A DNA stretch of 64,000 nt, taken from positions 310,001-374,000 of the forward strand of contig NZ_JAARML010000003.1 of NCBI RefSeq assembly GCF_011759375.1, given 5' to 3'. Made by a program: the position numbers and the translations under genes. Shown in pieces: positions 17,767 to 25,253 of the stretch. The notes beneath the pieces were generated by a model. That model was given only the letters and a program-made list of their open reading frames with translations, made no database searches and was not told where the DNA came from. How positions within the stretch are numbered: position 1 is the first letter of the stretch; the number at the start of each line of letters is the position of its first letter. The DNA is from Paraflavitalea devenefica (GTDB lineage Bacteria > Bacteroidota > Bacteroidia > Chitinophagales > Chitinophagaceae).

Positions 17767-19707
17767 TCACCATCCAATCCCGTAGTCTTCTCCGTGATTG
17801 CTGCTGCCGCCCCAGAAGCTGCCATGCTTCCAGTCGAAAAAGATCAGGTTAATGGGGCCACTGGTACGGTCATCAAACGTAAGGGTATAACCCATCTGCT
17901 TCAATGCCGTACGTACGGCTTCGGGTGTTTTGTCGTGCAATAAGAGGTGGCCTGGTTTTGGCTGGCGGTCTGCTATTTTCGTGCCGCCCAGCGATAACCA
18001 GAGTTGGTTGCTGTTGATATTGGCGGCTTCTGCTGCTTCCTGTGCGGTCATACCAAACTCTACCATATTCAGGAAACATTGCAGCAGGTTTTGGTCCTGT
18101 GTATCGCCGCCCTGTACGGCAAAGGATAAAAAGGGTTTACCATCTTTCAATGCGAGTGAGGGCGTCAGGGTTACCCGTGGCCGTTGGCCGGGATGTACTA
18201 CATTAAAAGGGTTGAGGGTAGAGTCGAGTACAAAACTTTGCATGCGCTGGCTCATACCTACGCCTGTGTGCCCGGCAATACAAGCCGGCAGCCAGCCGCC
18301 ACTGGGTGTAATGGATACGACCCAGCCCTGTTCATCGGCCGCTTCTACGGAAGTGGTGCCGCGCCATAAACGGTCCTGGTAGGCAGAGTCGTCAGCCGCT
18401 TCCTGGCGGGCAGCCATGTCATCCGGAGAAAGGGTAGAGGGCCAGGTACTGCCTGTCCGTACATCATGCGCCGGTACAAAATGGCGGCGGCCTCCGCTGG
18501 TATCCATAATAAAGCCCCTTTGTTGCAGCAACCCAACGTAAGGATTCGTTTTCCCTTCATAAGGATAGGGATCGCCGGGGCCGATCTGTGCATTGTTCTT
18601 ACCGGGGTTGATCAGTTTGGCGCGTTCCTGTGCGTAGGCTTTACTAAGCAATCCTTTGATCGGTTCTTCCGGCGCTTTATAGGGATCGCCATAATAAAAA
18701 TCACGGTCGGCAAAAGCGAGGCTCAATGCCTGGTACAGGGTATTAATATATTGGGCACTGTTGTAGCCCATCTTCTTCAGGTCAAACTGCTCCAGTATAT
18801 TCAGGCTTTGCAATAACAGGGGGCCTTGCGTCCATTGCTGCAGTTTATATACGTCTATGCCCTTATAATTTGTTTGTAGTGGTTCTTCCCACAGCGGTTT
18901 CCATTTGGCCAGGTCTTCCAGGGTGATCAGTCCGCCCTGCTCCTTACTGCCGCGTACAAACTCTTTGGCAATATCGCCTTTATAAAAACGGTCATAAGCT
19001 GCCATGATCGCTTCCTTCCGGCTCTTCTTTTGTTGCAAGGCAGCCTGCTCGGCATCCACCATCTTTTGCAGGGTGGCCAATAGATCGCGTTGTACAAAGA
19101 TCTCTCCTGCTTCGGGCGCTTCTCTTTTCTCTCCCGGGTGGGTGAGGAAAACCGCTTTACTATACGGCCATTCTTTAATGCGTGCTTTACCGCGTTCCAT
19201 GCTGTTGGCCGTTTGCGCTTCTATAGGGTAGCCGGCTGCCAATTGCATGGCTGGCGCCAGCACTTCTTTCAGGCTCATCGTTCCGTATTCGGCCAGCATA
19301 TAGCAAAGACCACCCGGTGTACCGGGCGTGGTAGCTGCCAGCGGACCATATTCGGGCGGGAAATCATAGCCCTTGCCTTTAAAAAAGGCGGCGGTGGCGC
19401 CGGTGGGCGCTATGCCCAGCGCATTCAGGCCAATCACTTTTTTTGTTTTGGGGTTATAGATCAGCGCCTGTGTTTCGCCACCCCAGCTCAATACATCCCA
19501 CATCGTACAGGTGGCGGCCAGCATGGCGCAGGCAGCATCTACAGCATTGCCTCCGCGCTGGAAGATAATGCTGCCGGCGGTGGCAGCCAATGGCTTACCG
19601 GTAATGGCCATCCAGTGTTTGCCATGCAGTGGCGGCTTTTGGGTGGGCTGCGTAAAGGCCGCAGCAGAAGCGATAACAATAAGCAGGAAGATGCACAGGG
19701 ACCTCAT
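17767..19707 (-). CDS. Periplasmic gamma-glutamyltransferase-like Ntn hydrolase
   Basis: A 646-residue proenzyme-like protein with a Sec signal peptide 1-~19. GGT-family landmarks are present along the whole length: GGNAVDAACAML (~52-63), GGLITLEDLAKW (~258-269), the autoprocessing/nucleophile site GTTSVEAADEQG (Thr451), and GGDTQDQNLLQ in the small subunit. The usual His and Ser/Tyr of the TTHxSVVD motif are replaced (TTSVEAAD), so activity on glutathione is not assured; many family members are acylases or act on other gamma-glutamyl compounds. It is expected to be cleaved before Thr451. Possible cotranscription with the downstream helical-repeat gene. Confidence 0.85.
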   Translation of the reverse strand: MRSLCIFLLIVIASAAAFTQPTQKPPLHGKHWMAITGKPLAATAGSIIFQRGGNAVDAACAMLAATCTMWDVLSWGGETQALIYNPKTKKVIGLNALGIAPTGATAAFFKGKGYDFPPEYGPLAATTPGTPGGLCYMLAEYGTMSLKEVLAPAMQLAAGYPIEAQTANSMERGKARIKEWPYSKAVFLTHPGEKREAPEAGEIFVQRDLLATLQKMVDAEQAALQQKKSRKEAIMAAYDRFYKGDIAKEFVRGSKEQGGLITLEDLAKWKPLWEEPLQTNYKGIDVYKLQQWTQGPLLLQSLNILEQFDLKKMGYNSAQYINTLYQALSLAFADRDFYYGDPYKAPEEPIKGLLSKAYAQERAKLINPGKNNAQIGPGDPYPYEGKTNPYVGLLQQRGFIMDTSGGRRHFVPAHDVRTGSTWPSTLSPDDMAARQEAADDSAYQDRLWRGTTSVEAADEQGWVVSITPSGGWLPACIAGHTGVGMSQRMQSFVLDSTLNPFNVVHPGQRPRVTLTPSLALKDGKPFLSFAVQGGDTQDQNLLQCFLNMVEFGMTAQEAAEAANINSNQLWLSLGGTKIADRQPKPGHLLLHDKTPEAVRTALKQMGYTLTFDDRTSGPINLIFFDWKHGSFWGGSSNHGEDYGIGW

Positions 19708-19864
19708 GTGAATAATTTTGGTCCTTAAAGATAAGCATTGCGGGCTGCAGTGTCATGGCAATCATTACTCATTCTTTGATAAGTCTCGTATTATTTCGCC
19801 GCATGAGAAACCTCGGCAACCTCGGCGCGACAAAATAGATCAATCCACACCGCAAAGGCAGAAT

Positions 19865-20281
19865 TTAATATTCGTATAAGAAAATGCTTCCTATTAGCAA
19901 AGGATACTTGTGATTAAGTATTTTTTTCAAATCAAAAGCAGACCTAAAATCAATGCAAGTATCTTTCATTTGTTCAAAATGCCAAGCCTTAAAATCCCTA
20001 TTTTGATTCAAAGTGGAATCCGACGAAGATTGATTAAAAATTTGAATGACGTTAAATGTATCTTTTGTACTCTTAATGAGATAATATGCCGCTAAATATT
20101 TTTTCTTTGAATTCCGATCGTTGGCCATTTTAAAATCTAATATGGCCACATTATCCAATGAAGGAATGTTTTTCTTAAGCATTCCCAACTCACAACTATT
20201 GAATTTAAAGTAATTCTTAGATTGTGCATTTGCTTTTTGCGTCAAAAAAAGCATACTAATTATAACAATTTTATTTATCAT
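19865..20281 (-). CDS. Low-GC secreted protein; candidate immunity protein of the RHS effector
   Basis: A 138-residue protein with a signal peptide (MINKIVIISMLFLTQKANAQ, cleavage after ~residue 20), so it would be exported to the periplasm. No recognisable domain; the mature part is rich in Lys, Asn, Phe and Ser. It starts 3 bp after the stop of the RHS gene on the same strand and is visibly AT-rich compared with surrounding genes, like the tail of the RHS gene. Position (directly downstream of a polymorphic-toxin tail), size and composition are what one expects of an immunity gene. The function is inferred from context only. Confidence 0.6.
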   Translation of the reverse strand: MINKIVIISMLFLTQKANAQSKNYFKFNSCELGMLKKNIPSLDNVAILDFKMANDRNSKKKYLAAYYLIKSTKDTFNVIQIFNQSSSDSTLNQNRDFKAWHFEQMKDTCIDFRSAFDLKKILNHKYPLLIGSIFLYEY

Positions 20282-20284
20282 AAT

Positions 20285-23200
20285 TTACCAAATTTGTGGG
20301 ATGGTTACGGGATGAGGCTTATTGCCATCATTATTCAAAGAACCTTGTGAATATAGCTTAAATATTCTAAGTATTTGTTCCTTTGTCGCTCCTGTCGGAT
20401 TGGTGTAATTATATGGCTTTATCATGGTTTGCGGCCAGTTCATAAAGTTTGAGGGGTGATACGGATACGGAATAACTAATCCTGTAGAATTGAATTTGTC
20501 GCTATGTGGATGATTCAATCCACCTGTATGTCCAATTTCATGAGCCATATATCCATAAGAAGTAATTGCCGCCCATCTAACATAACTTTTACGAACATAT
20601 ATCTCTTTCCCTGACACCGCAATTGCCCCAGCTTTCACGTTTGGGTTTTTTACCTCAAAGATCGGATCGTCATCATTACGGATTTCGATCAATGTAGCAT
20701 CCTTTGACAAATCTTCTTTCTTTTCAATTGTAGTAATATCAGCAGAAGCACTAACTTCAATATCAGGACCATTTTTGTCCTTCTTAAATGAACCTTTAAA
20801 GAAGTTTTCAAATTGTTCCCTTGTTACATCGGCCAACTGCTGTGTGCTAATATACTTATTGCTGCTACTGTTTAAAATTTGTGCTTTATAATGAAAATGA
20901 ATTCTCCAACTGCCATCTTCGTTTATATCAATGTCTATTGTCCAATCCATACCGTTTGGATCATTTAAAAGTACGGGATTATTTGCCGTGTAAGAATAAG
21001 GACTAATGCCTGTAAATTTTTCCCCCATTGGATCTAACACACGCCATATTCCCAATTGCCTGTCATACATCCTTGCCCCAAAATCCAGCCATTCCAACCC
21101 ACTGCCATCGCTGAACTCCTGCCGCTGTTCTTCCTTGCCATTAAACTTATACTTATTATATAGCTTGCCGACGGCTTTTGAAGATATTCCCGCCATCGTC
21201 AACCCAAACGGATAATAATGGGTTTCTTCGATGAGGGGGCCAGTGTAATGCTGCACGCTCAGGTTATCAAAGAACACGTCCCGGTTCTGGGTTTCGTTGC
21301 TGACGTAAATATACAAAAAGCCATTCTTCGTGATGTTGACCGGTCCGCCGCTGGTCAATGGACGGATAAAGCCGGTATCCTGTATCGGGTCGGCACCACT
21401 GCCGGCAGGTACATATTGCAATTGCTCATCGAGCAATATCCAGTTTAGGTAGGCTTTGGGCTTGTTGGAAGGTGTGGTGTTCTCCTCGTTGCGGAAGCTG
21501 TTCAAAGCACCCAGCAGCGGGCTGGTACCACTATTGCTTAACGCAGAAAAAGCGCCCTTACTTTCCCCCGCCACACCTACGATGCCAGTGGCCAGAGAGG
21601 TTAGGATGTCCGCTATCGGGTTATTGGTGCCACTGCCGGCACCACTGCCACGATAAAAGCTTTTCACAGCAATATCCACTTTATCGCCGCTCATGACCTT
21701 TAGTATCAGGGCCGGACCTATTTTGTTGCCGCTGCCATTGACTTTGGCCACCAGCGTATCGGGGCTGATACCCGTAGATTCTGCCGGATAACCACCCGGT
21801 ACACTGTTTTTAGAAACAGCCGTTTGTGGGATATTATAGAACAGTTGATCTTCCTTTGCGCGGTAAGCCGCTTCCATGGTAGCCATGTAGTGTGTCGTAT
21901 CAGTTTGCTCCGTAAGCACCATCCGCACATTGCCAAGGTGGTCTTTGAGGAAGTAGTCATACTGGAACCGGTAAGCACTGTCACCATTCAGGAAACGCTG
22001 CTTTACATACCGCAACCTGCCTTCCTCATGGCCCAGGAACTGCAGGGTATCATTCTCATACACAAAGCCTGCCATGTACAAGGTCACCTTATCCGGTTTA
22101 CCTGTTTCCTGCACCCGCTTGCGGTGCTTGACACCCGCCGCATCATAGGTATAACTGATGGTACCTTTCACGGCTCCACCAGTGGTACGCACGGTGATGG
22201 TCTGCGGCAGGTTCAGGTGATTGTAAACAATGTCTTCTGCAGCGGCGGTACCGATATCTTTATTTAAGTCCTTTTTCAGGTTACCATTGGGATCATAGGA
22301 GTAATCCACGGTATTGCTGTTCTTACTGCCCGCATTGGGGTGCAGGGAAGAGGTGCGGAAATCGCCCAGTTTGGTTTGCGGATCATTGGCATTGTCAATG
22401 ACGTTCTGCAGGCGGTTGCTGTTGCCATTGTTCAGATAAGTATAGAACAGGTTGTCAATGGTAGCACTACCGCCCGGTTTCCAGCCTTTCTGGTCCATGC
22501 GCAGGATATTGCCATTGGCATCATAGCTGAGGTTACTGACACTGAAGTCAATACCGGCATTAAGGTTAAAGGTGGTGCCGGTAAATTGTTTGAAGTTTGC
22601 GCCAGTCAGCCGGTTCACGGCATCATAGGTAAAGTCATACCGCCTTACCCGGCTATCGCCCCCACTTTTCCAGAGCATGCCGGCAATATTGCCATTGAAC
22701 TGGGTACCAGCATAAGGGTCGGACGCTCCGTTCACCGTAACCGCGTTTTTATCATAAGCGAGGTCAAAACCAAAATAGTTGGTGGTGCTGTTGGTGTCTT
22801 TGGCATAAGTACGGTTGGCGCCTAACATCCAACCTTGAATATTGTAATCGTAGGTAAGGCTGTCCAGCGAACTTCCGCCAGGTCCTGTAGTGGGCGCCAG
22901 TTTCTTCTTTTTCAGTTGCCCCAGTGCGTCATATTGATTGGTGGCAATGACCTGTTCAGGCTTGCTGAGGGTTTGACTGCCAATGGTGCTGCTCACTGAT
23001 TTTTTAGTCGTGAGCAAACGGCCCAGGTCGTCATAATCCATTTTGGTGACCACGATATGCGTTTGTGGATTGGTACCCTGTACTTTCTCATGTTTGGTGA
23101 CGATGGTGAGTGGCTGACCGCTGAAATTGTATTGTGTAGTAGTGATGTCACAACCCGCCGTATAGTTCCCTGCCTTGGTTTGGATCGCCCTTCCTTTTTC

Positions 23201-24787
23201 ATCATAAAATAGCGTAGTGGTAAAAGCGGTAGCCCCATCCAGTGCTTTGAGGATGGTGCCGGTGACCAATCCGAGGGCATTATCATTAGCAGGTGTTACT
23301 GCCTGCGGATAGGGATAGGAAGTATTGGAAGCACTGGCAAAGTAACTACTGAAACTGTTGTCAAAAGTCCTGTAAACGGAAGACACTCCATTGGTCCAGG
23401 CATAGTCATCATAGTAGGTGACAGACAGGATATCGCTGTAGATGACTACCGGAAAACTTTGCGACAAGCTATACATGGGCAGGGAACTAGCGGGGGTATA
23501 GTTTTCATAGCGGCCCAGGTTTTGGGTATTGAGATAACCCTGCATGGCGCTTTGGCTGGTGTAGGTGGCATTGGTGTATTTACCACTATACACGGGCCGG
23601 TTGAGCGCATCGTATTTGGTGAAGAGCCATTGGTTGGTTACACGCAGGTTACCATCCTGGGTGAGTACCAGCCGGTCCCACTGGTCATAGACCATCCACA
23701 CTTCTGCGGCGCCGGGTACTTTTTTACGGATCAGGCGACGGCGAGCATCGTATTCGTAGCGGAAGCAAAGCTCATTGAGAGCCTCCCCCCAGCCCCCTCC
23801 GGTGGAGGGGGAAGGCCATCCTGCTGTAAGCAGGAATTCTACGCCTTTGGGTTGGATCACCAGCCGCAGGTTATCCAGGTCATCATACACATAATAAGTA
23901 CAGAGCCAGCCCACATGACCACTGCCAGAACCGTTATCAACGCTGGCAGTAAGTTGTACTTTTTTTAAGACTACTTGCCCTCCTTTATCTTTGAACTCAA
24001 TCACCTGTTTACCGTGTTCATCCACCGTAATATTTTTAAAGAGCTCTCCGGTCAGATAGCGGCTGGTGGTGCTATAAGTGCCCCAGCTATTAGCCACATC
24101 GGTGACAGTCCAAATCCGCACACTATCCGTAACGGTATTGACAAAATATTTACTTTTTACAGAGTGGCGGTCATTCTCGTTGGCTTGTGCAGCAGAGCCT
24201 ACCCAACTGCTGCCGGGTGCAAAGCTTTCCTGCACGCGGTTGAGCGGTGAGGCCTCGAAGGTAGTTTGTCCATAAGCCCAGTTGAGGCTGTTGGGACCAA
24301 CGTTGGTTTCACCGGCCTGACTGGTGAGTTGGTTATTGTAAAACTGCACCTGTTGCTGGATGGGATTGAGTTTGAAAAGGCCATCGCTGATGGAGACATT
24401 GCTGCCGGTATTATTGGCGGCAAAGGGCAGGTATTTATATTTCTCTCTGCCAAACTCATCATAGACAACGGGGCTTACGAGATCAACCGGGCTGTTGCCG
24501 CTGGTGATAGAGCCTTGTTTAACCACCGTTTGCAAAGGACGGCCGAGCCCATCAAAGTAAGCGGTAGTTTGTTTGACGTCTTTGAGCGGACGGGTGATGA
24601 GGTTGGCAGCGCTGGTATCCGGTGCTGTGGAAGTCCAGGTGCGGATGAAATTAACTTTGATAGTACTGTTATAAGCAGCCGGGGGAGTTACAGGCGTTTG
24701 AGCCAGTCCCATGCCTTGAAGGAACAATAACCCTATTGCCAGGTACCGTCTTACTATTTGTTGACAGTTCGTTGTATACGTATTCAT
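20285..24787 (-). CDS. RHS-repeat polymorphic toxin with C-terminal metzincin-like protease domain
   Basis: A 1500-residue secreted protein. Signal peptide ~1-29 (ends GMGLAQ). Residues ~45-180 are DUF6443-like (TAYFDGLGRPLQTVVKQG...VVYDEFGREKYKYLPF), followed by YD/RHS repeats. The RHS-associated core (YYPFGLTMAGISS...ARMYDRQLGIWRVLDP...SYTANNPVLLNDPNGMDW) ends near residue 1278. The last ~220 residues differ: AT-rich DNA and a full zinc protease site HEIGHTGGLNH (H1416, E1417, H1420, H1426) with a Met-turn candidate NFMNW (M1449). In polymorphic toxins the part after the core is the variable toxin; here it would be a peptidase. It follows the split partner gene by 17 bp. Residues ~324-337 are encoded by a repeat-like insert. 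Confidence 0.88.
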   Translation of the reverse strand: MNTYTTNCQQIVRRYLAIGLLFLQGMGLAQTPVTPPAAYNSTIKVNFIRTWTSTAPDTSAANLITRPLKDVKQTTAYFDGLGRPLQTVVKQGSITSGNSPVDLVSPVVYDEFGREKYKYLPFAANNTGSNVSISDGLFKLNPIQQQVQFYNNQLTSQAGETNVGPNSLNWAYGQTTFEASPLNRVQESFAPGSSWVGSAAQANENDRHSVKSKYFVNTVTDSVRIWTVTDVANSWGTYSTTSRYLTGELFKNITVDEHGKQVIEFKDKGGQVVLKKVQLTASVDNGSGSGHVGWLCTYYVYDDLDNLRLVIQPKGVEFLLTAGWPSPSTGGGWGEALNELCFRYEYDARRRLIRKKVPGAAEVWMVYDQWDRLVLTQDGNLRVTNQWLFTKYDALNRPVYSGKYTNATYTSQSAMQGYLNTQNLGRYENYTPASSLPMYSLSQSFPVVIYSDILSVTYYDDYAWTNGVSSVYRTFDNSFSSYFASASNTSYPYPQAVTPANDNALGLVTGTILKALDGATAFTTTLFYDEKGRAIQTKAGNYTAGCDITTTQYNFSGQPLTIVTKHEKVQGTNPQTHIVVTKMDYDDLGRLLTTKKSVSSTIGSQTLSKPEQVIATNQYDALGQLKKKKLAPTTGPGGSSLDSLTYDYNIQGWMLGANRTYAKDTNSTTNYFGFDLAYDKNAVTVNGASDPYAGTQFNGNIAGMLWKSGGDSRVRRYDFTYDAVNRLTGANFKQFTGTTFNLNAGIDFSVSNLSYDANGNILRMDQKGWKPGGSATIDNLFYTYLNNGNSNRLQNVIDNANDPQTKLGDFRTSSLHPNAGSKNSNTVDYSYDPNGNLKKDLNKDIGTAAAEDIVYNHLNLPQTITVRTTGGAVKGTISYTYDAAGVKHRKRVQETGKPDKVTLYMAGFVYENDTLQFLGHEEGRLRYVKQRFLNGDSAYRFQYDYFLKDHLGNVRMVLTEQTDTTHYMATMEAAYRAKEDQLFYNIPQTAVSKNSVPGGYPAESTGISPDTLVAKVNGSGNKIGPALILKVMSGDKVDIAVKSFYRGSGAGSGTNNPIADILTSLATGIVGVAGESKGAFSALSNSGTSPLLGALNSFRNEENTTPSNKPKAYLNWILLDEQLQYVPAGSGADPIQDTGFIRPLTSGGPVNITKNGFLYIYVSNETQNRDVFFDNLSVQHYTGPLIEETHYYPFGLTMAGISSKAVGKLYNKYKFNGKEEQRQEFSDGSGLEWLDFGARMYDRQLGIWRVLDPMGEKFTGISPYSYTANNPVLLNDPNGMDWTIDIDINEDGSWRIHFHYKAQILNSSSNKYISTQQLADVTREQFENFFKGSFKKDKNGPDIEVSASADITTIEKKEDLSKDATLIEIRNDDDPIFEVKNPNVKAGAIAVSGKEIYVRKSYVRWAAITSYGYMAHEIGHTGGLNHPHSDKFNSTGLVIPYPYHPSNFMNWPQTMIKPYNYTNPTGATKEQILRIFKLYSQGSLNNDGNKPHPVTIPQIW
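23781..23818. repeat. Palindromic repeat-like element inside the RHS coding sequence
   Basis: GC-rich dyad: CCCCCTCC (23793-23800) and GGAGGGGG (23804-23811) around GGT, embedded in a longer C-rich stretch with outer GCC/GGC ends. On the coding strand it is read in frame as WPSPSTGGGWGEA, a Pro/Gly/Trp-rich insertion in the conserved run before NELCFRYEYDARR. It resembles the common intergenic 'CCCCCTCC-loop-GGAGGGGGCTGGGGGGAGG' bacterial repeat family. Confidence 0.55.
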
Positions 24788-24804
24788 GCTTTAGCAGATA
24801 AGGG

Positions 24805-25242
24805 TTATTGGTTAATAGCTTGCTGGTATTTGTAATCGAATTGTTGGAGCACGTTTTTGTTCTCATCACGGATAAACTTTAAGCGACTAAAACCATCGTA
24901 TTCATAATAAATAATTTTATTGCTGGCATCGCATTGGCTGGTCATGCCAATCAGCGGAGCATAGGTGTAGGTGGTCATTTTAGCATTGACGGGATAAAGC
25001 CTTAATTCCTGGATAAAACCAGCAGGGTCAAAAAGCAACATGACATTTCCAGAAATGCCGGTAAACCGGATCTCATGCAGGTGCCAGCTCCCTTTCGTTT
25101 GTAGAATTTTATTGGAAAGAATCGTTCCGGAACCTATAGCCAACTCGCAGTTCTTTTCCCAATAGGTAATTACATATTCTTTATTACTGCTTAAGTTAAG
25201 GTTCTCTGTTTCCATCACTCCAATCTGAGGTGTCATATCCAT
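24805..25242 (-). pseudogene. C-terminal fragment of the upstream RHS partner protein (frameshifted)
   Basis: 145 codons from ATG 25242, in the frame -1 to the 844-codon gene just upstream. Its content (KEYVITYWEKN..., YTYAPLIGMTSQCDASNKIIYYEYDGFSRLKFIRDENKN) is the carbohydrate-binding-like plus RHS end that normally closes such partner proteins. The frame is already open before the ATG, from a stop ~23 nt upstream, and overlaps the upstream frame for only about 12 nt, precisely at the C5/G5 run 25257-25261. One added C would fuse the two into one ~992-residue protein. Either a real frameshift, a slippage-controlled switch, or a sequence error. If separately translated it would be a cytosolic fragment. 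Confidence 0.75.
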
Positions 25243-25253
25243 GCAAGGCCTAT

